Part shown: one piece after another, positions 1 to 12,700 of the stretch | How the letters are laid out: every line of letters begins with the position of its first letter | Numbering within the stretch: the first letter of the stretch is position 1 | From: Heterocephalus glaber | Taxonomy: Eukaryota > Chordata > Mammalia > Rodentia > Bathyergidae | Length of the DNA: 64,000 bases | Assembly (NCBI RefSeq): GCF_000247695.1 | Contig: NW_004624730.1 | Span: 29,971,612-30,035,611, forward strand | Direction of reading: 5' to 3' | The notes under the pieces: model-generated | Told to the model about the DNA's origin: nothing | Seen by the model: the letters and a program-made list of their open reading frames with translations, nothing else | The model's database searches: none | Position numbers and translations under genes: made by a program

Positions 1-200
1 CATGCTGTTTTTATCACAGTAGCTTTGTAGTATAGTTGCAAGTTGGGGACTGTGATACCCCCTGACATGTCTCTGTTACCTAGAATTGCTTTTGCTATTC
101 TGGGTCTCTTCTTGCTCCAAATGAATTTTTGTATTGTTTTTTCAAGGTCCATGAAGTATGCTGCTGATCTCAATTGGAATTGCATTAAATCTATATAGCA
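1..200 (-). mobile_element. LINE-1 ORF2 fragment, antisense, cut by window edge
   Basis: Read on the minus strand, this resembles the central to 3' part of a mammalian L1 ORF2, the reverse-transcriptase protein. The plus strand shows the familiar antisense wording 'attgcttttgctattctggg', followed by 'ggtccatgaagtatg'-type text and 'aattgcattaaatctata'. The same L1 segment occurs again near 15.84 kb (attgcttttacagttctggg), which supports the family call. No open frame is preserved. The element runs off the left end of the window, so its true length is unknown. The right boundary near 200 is approximate. Confidence 0.85.
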
Positions 201-1177
201 GAAGCAGCCAAATTTATCATGCTTGAAATAAGATTCCTCTTTGGTAGATGACATTGTTTTTCATAAAACAACTTTCTTTTAAGGGAAGCAACCAAGAAAT
301 GAACCATGAAGAAATACCTAATGAATTTATTGGTATAAGAAAATCTTGTTAAAAAAGATGTGATCTCAGTGAAGTGTCTTCTCATCTTATATCTCTTCAT
401 GGCTAAGTAGAGATTAATGAAATCTAAATCTAGTCTTGAGATTATTTATTGGTTTTATTTATTGAACTTTTATTTATTTTATTTTATTTATTGAACTTCC
501 CCCCACCAATATGAAATGTTATTGACAAGACATTGCTTCCCATGAATCGTAGCAGAGTAGCAAGTTGAAAGCAAATGTCCACATAAGAAATCCAATACGT
601 TAAAAACAAAAAACAAACTTAACTCTGATGAACAGAGCCGTTATCCATATTAAAGATGAATCATCTATGCTTCAAATGTTTTTAAGATGGGAGCTACTTA
701 ACTAGCTCCTACAATGCCTTTAAATTATGATTAAAGTTTAATAGCTTAGTAGGTACCATGTAGCATACTGGCTTAAGTGTATAAAATAAGAAATACAGAA
801 TAAGTACAGAATGATTTTTTGTTTGTTTCTTGTATCTTCATTAGCTACTCAAGGTCTCTGTATTTCCTACTAAGGATAAATAATTCCAGAGGACAGATTC
901 TTATGAGAAATATATATTTTTATATTAAAGGATCAATTAACTTAAATCAAAATCTAAATTATAAGCCACTTCTGCATCTAAACTGGAGAAAAATCATCTA
1001 TTTTTCTTCTCTTTTCCACCATTCATTTATTACCTACTATATGGCAGATATTGCAATAGGCAATCCTGAAGTAAGAATGAGTAATGAAATCTTTCCTTTT
1101 TGGTTGTTGATAGATACGTGGTTATTATGAGCTCACAAGATTCTGAGAATTACAATGAAGATAAAAATAATTATAAA
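201..1177. other. Unassigned AT-rich stretch
   Basis: I see no gene here. The stretch has an ATTT-rich patch around 445-495. At about 1020-1060, 'attcatttattacctactatatggcagatattg' resembles the start of an old MIR/L2-type repeat but is too short to assign. Open frames here have no domain. Confidence 0.5.
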
Positions 1178-1232
1178 ATAATAAAATATTATTATCTAGT
1201 CTTAGATAATAAAATATTATTATCTAGTCTTT
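1178..1232. repeat. Tandem duplication, 28-bp unit, two copies
   Basis: The unit ataataaaatattattatc...tagtctt occurs at about 1178-1204 and again at 1206-1232, almost perfectly. Each unit contains the self-complementary core aataatattttatt-like sequence. The near identity implies a recent local duplication, probably by replication slippage. Confidence 0.85.
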
Positions 1233-2480
1233 AGTTTTAACATGTCTCAGTGGAACACAAATTTGCCCATGTAAAACAAGTTGGCATTAAATATCCTTAT
1301 ATGTGCCTGAGAATTTTATTATGAAATAGCATTAGAGACCTTTATCTAGTCCATGTAGGAAGGGCTGTGAATATTAGCCATAGTTACATGTAGTAGAATT
1401 TTTATATGGTAAGAGATTTATTCTAGGCCCATCATGAAATTCTAAATTCAGTGTGGTAAACATGAATCAGATTGATTTTTAGCTAGCACATGTAGAATTG
1501 TTTAATTTCACTCTTCTGGTTGGATCATCATGTATTGATTCTATAAAATGATGACACACAAATTAAATTGGCTGTACATGATTACACAGGAAGTAGCTGA
1601 CCTGAGACTCAGTATGGGCAGTCTATCTTCTTCCTCATACTTGCATCCTTTATGTTAAGTTTAACTTCTTTAAGCTAGTAATATTATGAGGCATTACACT
1701 ATAATCTTGTGCATACAGAAATATAGTATTTTAATTATTAGTGAGTCTGTATATTTGAGTGCTACACATATTTGGGTAATTTGTTGAGTTACTGCAGTTG
1801 GTTGAGTTTAAGGCAACTGTATTTTTAAACACATGCATTCACATTTTTTCTTCATTCAGAGAACCATCCTTTAATAAATTGCTAATAAGATTTTTCTGAT
1901 TTAGGATATGAACTTTATATTAGTCTGGCAGTGTACAGTCTAATTTCATGTCAGGTTGAATTTTAAAATTTATGCCACATACTGTAACAAACACTATAAT
2001 AAATCACAGCAGATTGTTCCAGAAAAACACAGACACACAGACACAAACACACGACTGTCAGAGCTTTGCACTTCTAAGACAGAGCTTGGAAATAAGGGCA
2101 TAAGATTGAGAGGTCTCTCATTTCACAACTACCTTTCACTTCATAACTACCTTTATAACTACCTTTGTGGCTTTTTTGTTTTGTTTGCTTGAAATAAAAT
2201 GCCTCTTAGAAGTAACAGCATCAGTATTTATCTAACCCATATTAGATGTTATTTTATATGAGGCTGAGAGTTTATTCTTGTTTTGTGAGTTTTATTGGTA
2301 TTTATAATAATACTGGAAACAAAAATATGTGCTTACAAAACTTTAATACTATAAGGAGGTCAAATTTAGATGAAACCATACATTGCTTTGACAGTTATTT
2401 CCTGTTACATATCTTCCTATTGTATGTTGCACTTATGTATTTAGAATTTCTAATATTTATTTTAAAAATTAGGTAGGAGA
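1233..2480. other. Unassigned AT-rich stretch
   Basis: No gene is seen. There is a short impure CA-rich run at about 2028-2052. Three spaced copies of aactaccttt lie between about 2126 and 2166, a small imperfect local repetition. Confidence 0.5.
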
Positions 2481-2608
2481 GCTGAGTGTGGTGGCATATG
2501 CCTGTAACCCCAGCACTCAACAGGATGTGGCAGGATGATTGCTGTGAGTTCAAGGCCAGCCTGAACTACAAAGTGAGACCTTATCTTAAAAAAAAAATGA
2601 AAAAAAAC
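2481..2608 (+). mobile_element. B1 SINE (7SL RNA-derived), sense
   Basis: This begins with gctgagtgtggtggcatatg and continues cctgtaaccccagcactc, the standard start of a rodent B1. It keeps the later motif gagttcaaggccagcctg and ends in an A-rich tail at about 2588-2608. The length is typical of a B1 monomer. It is noncoding. An open frame reading through it (MWWHMPVTPAL...) is a translation of the SINE and not a gene. Confidence 0.93.
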
Positions 2609-3322
2609 AGGAATAAAATTTTAGTATTTTTTTCTTCGTATGCCTTTAATATTTACTTACTACACTAAGTATGCTGAAGTCTCTAAATCCAGTAAGTAGA
2701 AAAACTTTTTACATAGTACATTAATGCCATTATATTTTTGAAAATAGCTCACATCATTTTTAAGGCTATTGCTCTATAAGCAATTGACATAATAATGACC
2801 ATGTAAATAATTATTGATTACATTTTGTTTAAGATATCGCACAAAGAACATTTTTGCCCTTAAAGTTTGAGAATGAAATTCCTGGGTTTATTGTGTATTT
2901 AATAAATAGTAGTTTGATTTGTAATCCTGGCCTCTTAAGAGATACCACTCAAATATTAGTGTTCATTATGTGATTCATATGAAGAAATACATAATTATTA
3001 TCACAGAACAATTTATTTGGTTAATTTTAGCTTGGAGAAAAAAAACAGAAAACTTCAAAACCAGTAAGTAGTGTAACCAGGGATTCTTTCCTGAAAAGAT
3101 TAGCAACCTGTTGCCTTTTAGCCATTTTCTCAGATGTATGTTAAGTCAAAGAATCAATTAGAATTTTTTTTATTAAATTGATTGCTGTATAGGTTCAAAC
3201 TTAGTGTGTAATTCAAACTTACTTTGTTTCCAGGACCAAATTGATCACAGGGGTAAGTGAGTGCTGTTAACACGTTGCCCTTTGATTTCATTTCTTGGGT
3301 CATTTTTGTTGTTGTTAGTTTA
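2609..3322. other. Unassigned AT-rich stretch
   Basis: I see no gene, RNA or assignable repeat between the B1 and the following ID element. Confidence 0.5.
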
Positions 3323-3444
3323 TTGTAGCTTCTTCTTCTTTTTTTTTTTTTTTTTTTTGGTACTGGGGATCGAACTCAGGACCATGCGCTTGTGAGGCAG
3401 ACGATGGAACCACTGAGCTAAATCCACAGCCCTTGTAGCTTCTT
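3323..3444 (-). mobile_element. ID-type SINE (tRNA-derived), antisense, with TSD
   Basis: The SINE body is about 3335-3432. On the plus strand it starts with a long T run (the element's A tail). This is followed by ggtactggggatcgaactcagg (rc of the B-box half) and ccactgagctaaatccacagccc (rc of the A-box half, ggatttagctcagtgg). It is flanked by the duplication ttgtagcttctt at 3323-3334 and 3433-3444, the mark of L1-mediated insertion. Confidence 0.93.
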
Positions 3445-3799
3445 TTTATCTTTACGGTGTTTCCTGAGTATCTAGATCAGCCTCCATGTTCTTTTCCTGG
3501 GGAGATATTTAAAATGAAAACTATTTTAGTAGTTAAATATTGGTTCTAAGAATAATGAAAATATGACCAGTAGTGATCTTCATTTAGACCCCATGCCACC
3601 TTTAGAATTTTAATGGATCTTCAGAATGACTACACAAAGCCATATGCAAACACAGTGTAGGTTAAACACACACACACACCACTTATTATGGAAAAGACAT
3701 GAGACCTTGTTAACAAACAAACTAGGGATTCAGCTGAGTTTGTTTGCTTCTGCAGGACTTCCTAGTGACTTTGTGACACTTGACCTCCCCAAGTTGATT

Positions 3800-4050
3800 T
3801 ATTCTCTTTTTTGGTAATTTAATTTATTAGTATATGTTTGTAATGCATAATTACATTCATCCTGGGGAATTGGTGCACATACATATCACATCTTAATCAT
3901 TTTACTTTTCACCCTCTCATCCCCTGATTCTCTTCCCATCTCAACAAAGTCTACCCTCCTGTTTTGTCTTTTTGTTTTTCACTTTAAATTATTTTTATTT
4001 TGGTTCTCTCATATAAGAGAAACCATGTGATTATTTAACCTTTGGTGTCT
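3800..4050 (-). mobile_element. LINE-1 3' end, antisense
   Basis: The plus strand shows the reverse of an L1 3' UTR: ttaatttattagtatatg..., then a pyrimidine-rich tract (about 3905-4000, the UTR polypurine tract on the minus strand), then ctcatataagagaaaccatgtg. The last motif recurs at 57477-57497 in another L1. The first part aligns by eye with the fragment at 60478-60650. It is noncoding and heavily 5' truncated. Confidence 0.75.
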
Positions 4051-5524
4051 GATGAGTCCAGTACCTACTGTAGATAAATCAGTTACTGCTGTTTTGCTCA
4101 GTGTAAATACTCTATAAATGGTAGCCATTAATATTGCTTGTGTCTGAATCCTGGAAGTCAGTCTAAGTTACCCCTTATTAGGGAAACTTTTGCCTTAGGT
4201 TGAAATACAAGTCACTAGGGCGCTTTGCACATTGCAATATAGATATCTATGCATTACTTTACTCCAATGGAGTTTCTAGTGACTTTGTGCCAGCCAGTCA
4301 CTTCAGTTCTTTTCTAGGGTGTGTATCATTGTGCACTATCACATACTTGCTTATTTACTTACCTATTTGTTGCCAAGAGAAAATAACCCCATTAACTCTT
4401 ACATGTTTATCACTTCAAGCTAGTTTGGTGTAGTATTAATAGCATAATTCAATAATTTTATTATTACCTATGCCTAAAATGCATTTAATAAATGCAGTAA
4501 ATTATGAAAAGAAAAGTAGTTGTAATCATCTGTTCCAAATTTAATTTCATTTAAAACTAATGTCTCCTTAGCTTTATGTAGGTCTACAATAAATCATATG
4601 TGGTACTTCAAATGCTCTTTTATTTATGTAAAGTTTGTGCTAAGAAACTCACCTAAATCTTTTCCAAAATAATATTGATGTTTATACAATAAATTGTTGC
4701 ACAGAGTAGAAGGTTAAATCTTAAAAGTCCATTTTTTTCATAATTTACACTACCCCTTTTTTATACCTACATAAATTTTCTCAGCAAAATATCTACCTCT
4801 ATTTTCAAAGGTCTGACTAAAAGGCACAAATCCATGATATTTTGTTTATCACATCCTCATTTTTTTCCTTTCCCTATCATTCAGAAATGATAGGAACTCA
4901 ATTCAAATCCCTTGAAATGGTCCTTTTGCTCAATAATATTTAAAGGCATTTGCCTGATTCATAATTTAGGACTTTTAGCCTGTTTAGACATAAGAAAGTA
5001 TATACTTTTTTCAGCAAATAAGAGGAAAACAAAACCAGAGCCCCACCTTCATTGGTTCTTTACAAATAATATAGCCCCTATGGCTAGTTCTAAGTTTTCC
5101 TGCACAGCTCCTGTAAATGTTGTTATATTCTAATTCTGAATACGAGTTATACATTTGCTGTTTGATGTACTGAGGCAGGCCACTGTCTTCTTGTTAATAC
5201 TATGGATTATTGCCCATTCTATGCTGTTGTATATTGATTTAGTTTGTGGCAGTGAGTTAATGACATTGTATAATGTTGAAGGAGGATGAAATATATATTC
5301 AAAAGAGAGTTTTTTAACTGTTTGAGTTGGCTCTTTTAGTTTTTTAACATGTGAGAAATCATTAGGGGGAAGTATAGGAGGATCTCTGAGGGTAGTGAAC
5401 ATAAAGTTTATTTTCAACTTTTAGGCAGTTGTCAAAAATGGTGCAGTAAGACCTTCATGGAATTAAGTAGTGAATTGGTAGTTAGCACAACCATAAAATC
5501 TAGAAACATCCCCATATTTCTTTT
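4051..5524. other. Unassigned AT-rich stretch
   Basis: No gene is seen. Several open frames of 70-95 codons occur, but they are low-complexity and overlap on both strands, as expected by chance. Confidence 0.5.
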
Positions 5525-5650
5525 AAAAGTTAAAGAAGGTAGCCAGGGATTTAGCTCAGTGGTTCTGCCACTTGCCTCTCAAGTGCAAGGACCCGAGTTT
5601 GATCCCCGGTACCAAAAAAACAAATACAAAAACAAAAGTTAAAGAAGGTA
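5525..5650 (+). mobile_element. ID-type SINE, sense, with perfect 17-bp TSD
   Basis: The SINE body is 5542-5633. It has a pol III A box (tttagctcagtgg, about 5550-5562), a B box (gtttgatcc, about 5597-5605) and an A-rich tail with C interruptions. It is flanked by the identical 17-mer aaaagttaaagaaggta at 5525-5541 and 5634-5650. The perfect TSD marks a fairly recent L1-driven insertion. It resembles a tRNA but lacks a proper 3' half, so it is not a functional tRNA gene. Confidence 0.96.
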
Positions 5651-6219
5651 CAACCATTAGATACTCACGTTTTATTGAGAAGAACTCATATGCACTTATA
5701 AATAGCTGCATATTGAAACTACTTGTTACTGGATTTATAAGTAGAAGTAAAAAGGAAGTAATGTGTGTATATATATATATATATGTATGTTGTACTCAGA
5801 TTTTGAGGTGAGTACACAGGGAAAATTAAGCTAAATGATAAAGTTAGGAATCAAATGAGTCTTTTTAATACTTTTTTGTTTCGTAGTTTTAAAAACATTT
5901 TTTCAGGTAAAAATATTTAAGGTAAGGCTGTTTATTTAGTGTTTGACATTGATAATTTGCTTTTCTAAACTTTAGGCAATTCACAATGAATGTATAAAAG
6001 CCAACCTTCAAAATGAGATTATGGTACTCTGATCCAGTAATGAATGTTACCATTTGTTTTAGCAGCTCACTTGGCTCCAATCCATGGAAAAGTTTTTATT
6101 TCCCATCAGTTCCAATGTAGGAGCCAAACCAGAGTTAAATAAACATTTTCCAGTAGATACATTTCTATAGATAATATCAGCAGTTAAAATACAGTTCTAC
6201 ACTTACTTCCTTGCTTGCT
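5651..6219. other. Unassigned stretch with short TA microsatellite
   Basis: No gene is seen. A TG/TA run (gtgtgtatatatatatatatat) lies at about 5763-5785. Confidence 0.6.
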
Positions 6220-6259
6220 GTCTCTCTGTCTCTCTCTCTCTCTCTCTCGCACACACACA
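6220..6259. repeat. Compound microsatellite (TC)n-(CA)n
   Basis: A TC run from about 6220 to 6248 is followed directly by (AC) repeats to about 6259. The two motifs sit back to back. Confidence 0.93.
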
Positions 6260-6612
6260 ACATATGCACACACTTCTTAAGGAAATACTATATTAAGAAA
6301 AATATTAAAACATTCATAATGCAAATCATTCTTATCTTAATAAATGTGCTTCTTATTAATTCTTTCTGGTCATATTACGGCCCCAAGTTTCATTTGATTT
6401 TTTCAAAATTCATTTGCTTCCAGATGAATTGTGAATACCTTTCCAGGGCTTTTTGATTTGTAACCTTTTCTACCTGTGGTTTATTTGGCTAGTGTATGGA
6501 TTTTTGAAGAATGAGGAAATATAAACCATTATGACTGACTTTTTTGCAGTGCCTATTAAAACCCTTGCCTCAAAAGGCCTGTCAGTTCAAAACTTCAACA
6601 GTAAAACTATGC

Positions 6613-6925
6613 AAGGGCAGCTTTGGACATAGAGTGTGAGAGAGGTGGGGCCAGTTGGACCACTTTATTAAAAATACCTGCTAGACCCACACCTTTCCCT
6701 TGGCTAGTGATCAGCCATACCAACAGTGGGATCTACTTGATTCCAAGTCAGTCAGCAGCTTACATAGCATGCCCACAGTGTGCTGAGTGGTGTCTCAGTA
6801 CTTTTCCAGGCTTCCTTTGCAAAGCAAAAGAGACATGGGCAAGTTTATTTATTCTCCTACTCCACTGCTTGGCCTATCAGCTAGACTTACTTAGTTGGAG
6901 TCTCTAAGCCAACAGATATTACCAG
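6613..6925. other. GC-richer unassigned segment
   Basis: This about 310-bp segment is visibly less AT-rich than its surroundings. It holds a 94-codon open frame from 6623 with no recognisable domain. It could be a worn LTR or DNA transposon, or an old exon relic. I see no diagnostic ends, splice sites in context, or TSD. Confidence 0.3.
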
Positions 6926-9544
6926 ATATATTTCATAAAAGCTCTGGGTATCCAATTAGCAACCATTATTTTAATACTGCTGAGTGGTCCAGGGAACCTA
7001 GTATTTTTGCCATGACTTCCCAGTCTATGTAGAAGATATATTTATCTCCTAAGGATAAAACCATCTGGTAATTTTCACAAACTCCAGACTTTCATGTAGT
7101 TTAGCTTTTCTTATTGGTTCTGTATTTAAATTTTAAAAATATGATTTAAAAAACAAAATAACCTCACCTACTTAGTAATTTCATATTCAAGGAGAGAAAA
7201 TAAAATAACTGTCATTAGTGACTCCACTAAGTCTTTGATTCAAAAAATATTTTTTCTTCTCTAAGACCATTTCCTGTGACTTTTGTCCCCTTGCCCCTCA
7301 AAATGGAACTTGATGTGTACTACTTGTAATGAGCACTAGCAGGTCTCCATTTAATGCAAATCTTTCATTTTGTTATATCTTCACTATTGATGATACGCTA
7401 AGCAGTTCATAAAATAATGTGTCAACTTTTTAAAAATTCTCAATTTTTTTCAAAACAAATTTTCCAGTCACTACTTGGTATGACTTTATAACTATTTTAT
7501 TTTAATAAAGAATGTCATGTTTTTACATATTTTATTATTTCCAAATAACTCCATGTTAAATTATCACTGCATAACTCTAATGTTTTCTCGTTGAAATTCT
7601 AATTGATCTGAATGTTTTGTGTTATTATCTATTTCTTTTGTGTAAGAATCTTTTTGATATATGTCTTATATTCTGAGTAAGTACTTTGAAGACAATGATA
7701 CACAGTATACTGACTTATTATCTTATTTGTTAAGAAACTTTGCTTTATTTTTTTATAAAACGAAAAAAGCAGTACAAGAGGTTTCTCACATAACAAATGA
7801 TATCCTCAAATATAGCAAAAAGGCAGATTGGCTGGTGTGTATATGGTGGTATAAAATATCAACTCATGAAAATTGCTATAACACTCCAATGATGTTGCTT
7901 TAGAACTTCACGCATAAATTGTGTGTTGTTTTAGGAAATAGAGAAAATTAATGGTCAGCCTTAGCCTGTAGTATATTTTGACAGTATGAATGAGTCAAGC
8001 AAGCAATTTTCCAGACTTTTTAATAGTACAAAGGAAAGAGTTTCTAAGGAAGTCATTCTTATGATTAGCTGAAAAACATTTTTCCTTAGTAACGGTTCTA
8101 GAGAAAAACAGGTTACCATTGGAAGAAAAAAGAAATTTCAAGTTCCATGTATTCTGACAGCAATCTGATCGCTGAAATGTGTTTATCTTATTAGAAACCT
8201 CTTTGAAAGGATACTGCTTAATGTTTTTCAGATTATTTAATGAGTGTTATCTTGAAATTCAGTAAAAAATTGTGTAGTACCACTAAAATTTTTATTTCAT
8301 CCATCATGCTAGAATTAGTTTTTATTTCTTGAATTGTGTTTTTTAAATCCAGTAGCATAAGTAAAGTTGCATCATAGTAAACATAAAGTGTTTCAGGTTT
8401 ATTAAATTACTGCAGATTTATTCTGCTCTGTGGTTCGGAACTACATTTGAATTAAAATAGCATTTGATTGATAGAAAATCATTTGTTTGTGAGTTAACAG
8501 ATTCTGTTCTAGGTAGTTTGAAAAGATGCATTGTCCAGCAGCAAGTATTCACCCAGAGACATAGTGCTTAGTGTGCACCTGATAGGTTCAAACTGCTGAG
8601 TTTATCATTACTGCATAGATCTTTGGAAGGACAGGCTGCAAATCTCACTTCTAAGCCATGACCGGCTATTATGTCAATTTGAAAAGCAGAAGTAAAATCA
8701 GTACACATTTGTAAAAAAGAGATCCTGTGAAGTCATTCGTAGACTATAGCCAGCTCTCAAATTATAATACCTTGACTAGTTAAGTCCTCCTAATCATTGT
8801 GATTTGTCAATAACAGGTTACTATACAAAACTTGTAACATAACCTACTAACCTTATTTTGCTTTGCCCTATTAGAAGAGCCTCCAACATTTTTGAAGGGA
8901 TTGGAAAGAGAATCAAGATTCAGTTTTTCGGTCCCACTTAAGGTTTTACTAGTGTATCTAGGGTAATGAGCATAGAGGTAAACCACTGATTAAAGCTTTC
9001 TAAAAGTGTTAAGGATGAAAATTTAGGTGCTACATCTGGTTCCATTGGAATGCTGACCTTTTTTTGTTTACATTTAAGATTTATTCTTTGCATTCTAAAA
9101 AGTTGTTTATATAATGCTCAAGGGCCTCTTTTTTCCTTTGCCACTCTCAGCACTTAACTTTTGTGATCCAAGGAGTGTTGGAATTGCAGTTACAATGAAC
9201 TTTAGAAATGATGTCACATGGTAATGCTGAATTTATAGATTAGGAGACTGAGGATTGGATCCTCCACCAATCATATTCATTGGTGCAATTAATCATATTC
9301 ATAAAGACCACCTGGGCTGTTTAGATATGACTATAGTATTTGATAAGTCAAAGAAAAGAAACCTGGAATATGCCGTCTTGATTGCATGAAAACAGCATAT
9401 TGACACACCTGAAATAGGTGAAAACTGCTATTAGAGTCCAAGTGAAAAAGTTTCTTGACTGTTTTGATCCTTGCTTATTGGTGGGATTAAAGGTTTATAC
9501 CTTGTTTTTCTCTTTAACGACAGGTTCTCCAAAAAAAGCACTCA
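6926..9544. other. Unassigned AT-rich stretch
   Basis: No gene, RNA or clearly assignable repeat is seen. At 9267-9302 the motif aatcatattcat occurs twice, 20-25 bp apart. Confidence 0.5.
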
Positions 9545-9604
9545 TATATGTGTGTGTGTATATATATATATGTGTGTATATATATGTATATATGTATATA
9601 TATA
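9545..9604. repeat. TG/TA microsatellite
   Basis: This is alternating tgtgtg and tatata, with interspersed tatgta units. The open frame reading CVYIYICVYIY across it is an artefact of the repeat. Confidence 0.93.
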
Positions 9605-9681
9605 ATCAGTTAATTATAAAATTTCCTAATATAATGAATGTGTGGGACAGAATTAAGATTTAAAATAATAAAGTAACTACT

Positions 9682-9791
9682 TACCATTATTTATTTATTT
9701 ATATTTTGGTACCAGGATCTAACTCAGGACCTTGTGCTTGTGAGGCAGGTGGTGGTACCACTGAGCTAAATTCCTAGCACTACCATTTTAA
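9682..9791 (-). mobile_element. ID-type SINE, antisense
   Basis: The body is about 9690-9780. It runs from a T-rich (A-tail) start through ggtaccaggatctaactcagg to ccactgagctaaattcc. A likely short TSD, taccatt, lies at 9682-9688 and 9781-9787. The tail has become a TTTA repeat. Confidence 0.9.
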
Positions 9792-12700
9792 ATTCTATAT
9801 GGCCAGTTGATTTTTATGAAATACTATCTTGATTTTTGCCAATCTCTGGCCCCTATTGACAACCTGTGGTTGCAAATGAGAGAAAAGTTTAGTTCTGTCT
9901 ATGCTTTTATTTGTAAAAATATCTTATGTCCAGTAGTTATCAAATGAGACATCATCCAGGAAATGGAGTGTTTTTCTTTTCTCCATTTCCTTACTTTTTA
10001 TGTATTATGGAATAAATCATGTTATGTTGGATTTTATTTTGGTATTTTTCTCCTCTACTTCATAAGCTCCTTGAGAATGGGAAGCTTATTTAATAACCTT
10101 TGTATTTATGGTGTTTCGAATATCCTTGGCATTCATTAAGTGTTTAGTAGATTTAAAGCAATGTTTCTTCCTGGCCATGACCAACAATTACGAGCAGATT
10201 TTATGTGCTATTAAGTTCACCATTAGAGAATTTCTTTTCATGTAATGGGACATTTATTGGATAGCAGCATTTAGCTACTCATACATTTTTTTCTCTAAGG
10301 AATCTAGTACCCTTCATTATGGTAGGATTTGTTCATATAAATTGTACCAGCACAATAATGGATCATTTATATTCTGTTGATGTAATTTTCTGGAGCAAGC
10401 CTTTATTTGGATTCATGCCATGTTTTGTATGTTATCCTATGCAGGGGACACATGGGTATCTGGTCAGGCTTCTTGATAATGTTGGCTGTCTATACAGCCT
10501 GTCTCAGTGAGGAATAATGAATTAGTCTGTGCAGAGGCATGATACATAGTTATTTTGGTGACAGTATTAACTCCTTATTCATAAGAGTGCTTTGCAGGGA
10601 AAGTATTAGTCTTTCACACAGAATAATTGTTTATTGTTCAAAAGTTCTAGAAGGAGAAGTAATAGCACTGGAATAGTAGCCTTGTTAGCTTTTTTTTTTC
10701 TGCTTTTTGACTCTTGAAAAAAGCTTTGTTTTGTATTAGTGTTTATTATGAGAGAAATATTCTGGAAACCAGAAGTGCTATAATTGTTATTGTTTTAAGC
10801 ATAGAAATAATAATAACCAAGAGAGGTTCATTTTCCTCTGTTACAATTAAATTTCTTCATACTCTAATTTTAGAAAAGAATCTACATTTTGTCTTCTAAG
10901 TATGACTGTTCTGTAGTGTTGCAGATCTTCAACCTGAGTTAGAAAAGAGAATCCAAGAATCCAAAAAGTATAAATACATATGTCCTGCAAATTATTAACC
11001 TAATCATTAGTTTTTCCCTCCAACAAATTTTAGGAACTATATGATAAAAGCTGTATTTAAAACAACTGACAAGTTCTAGAGAATAAAAAAGTCTTGCAGA
11101 TTATGTGTTGTTGCCAGTAGTACTAGCAATTACGTATTTGAGGAGAAACCTGTATTTATCCACTTTGAAGAAGGATCATCAGGAGGGATTAAAAATTTAG
11201 TACTTCAGGCTCATTAAGGGTTAGAGTGGAGTAATTACACATGTAACTGGTAACAAATGCTAAGTCACTACTTGAACATTAAGATGTTATTCACTGAGAC
11301 ATCGGCTCTGTTCAAGGATCATCACAATTTGTAAAAGTCATCTACTTGAAAATAAATTTTGCTGCTCCATTATTTTATAATTCATCCTGCTATTCTGCAA
11401 ACAGCATGTGTTTTCAGAGACGGGATGTCTTATAGTAATGGTTTAAAAATACAGACTTCTCAGAATATCTGCCCTTTCTAGTAGCAGTACCTCATGTCTT
11501 GAACAGTGAGCCTTTTGTTCACATGGTGCTCAGAGGAGATAAGCGTAGGGGAGACCTTGGTACAACATTCGTTTTGGTTGTTGGTAATTATGAGGGTAGT
11601 TTGATTTTCTAATCTTGCAAGTTGGGAAATAATTGAAATTCTCACAACACAGCAAATTGAGCCTTGTAGCCCGTCCGTCTTCAAATATTTTAGAGATTTG
11701 GTGTCAATAACTCTTCCTTTGTTTATTTAAGTCTTGTTTCCTATTTGTATTGGATACATTGGCATATTAATTTTAAAAGAAAATATAATCAGATCTGCTC
11801 TGAGATGAAGTGGAAAAAATAGGGTCATTTGTTTTACCCTGAAGATTTTTTGTTTTTGTACTTTCTTTTTAAAATCTGGACTCACCAGTTTTCTTTTTTC
11901 TAAAAGAATTTTTTGATCCCTAACCCACAGCCTGTTCATTCTTATTTACTAAAGCTAGATGGTATTACTATAGTGAAGACATTTTTTAAAAACCTGAAAA
12001 AACAATACATTGCTACACATTATTTTAATGAATTCAAATAAAGTGACAGGAGGGAATACATTAAAACTTTGCCATGCTGCTATTGTAGATTGTTACTGTT
12101 AGGTTTTTGAGTTCAGGTCACTTGTCTGAAAGCTTTTAAAACAAAGGCTGTCTTAGTCATCTATGAATACTACCTACCCATAGAACTATCAGATTGTAGG
12201 CTTTCAGTAAATATCACTTATGTTTAATTTAAAATGGAATGAAATATGGACTGTCATCCGAAATAGTAAAATAGTAGCTCCCGACCAATGCAAAAATCTT
12301 CCTTGTCCCTATCCCCAAGATTAAAAAAACAAACAAACTAATCATTACAGTTGTAAATTAGGTCATATATTTTCATTAAACATTGATGCATTCACCTATT
12401 TGAAAGGCTGTGTCAAACATATGTACAGTAGTCTCATATATAGAAACCTACAGTCATTTGCCTTGAATCTGTTTTCACTTTTAACTAACTTACATCACAA
12501 AATCACAAAGATTTTAAAAGTCTATATTCTTTTCTCAGTCTTGTGCTGGGAAAAATGTCAATTTAAGTATCAAATTTGGTTCTTTTACATACTAGGCAGT
12601 AGTATTATTGATTGGTTATTTTTTTCATTTTTAATCACTGATTCTGTGAGTTTTTTCCTTAAGGCAGTGGACTGAAAAAGTGACATTTTTCTGCCATTTA

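Noticed and set aside
5542..5633. Functional tRNA gene
   Set aside because: A and B boxes are present, but the 3' half cannot form the acceptor stem and it has an A tail and TSD. It is an ID SINE.
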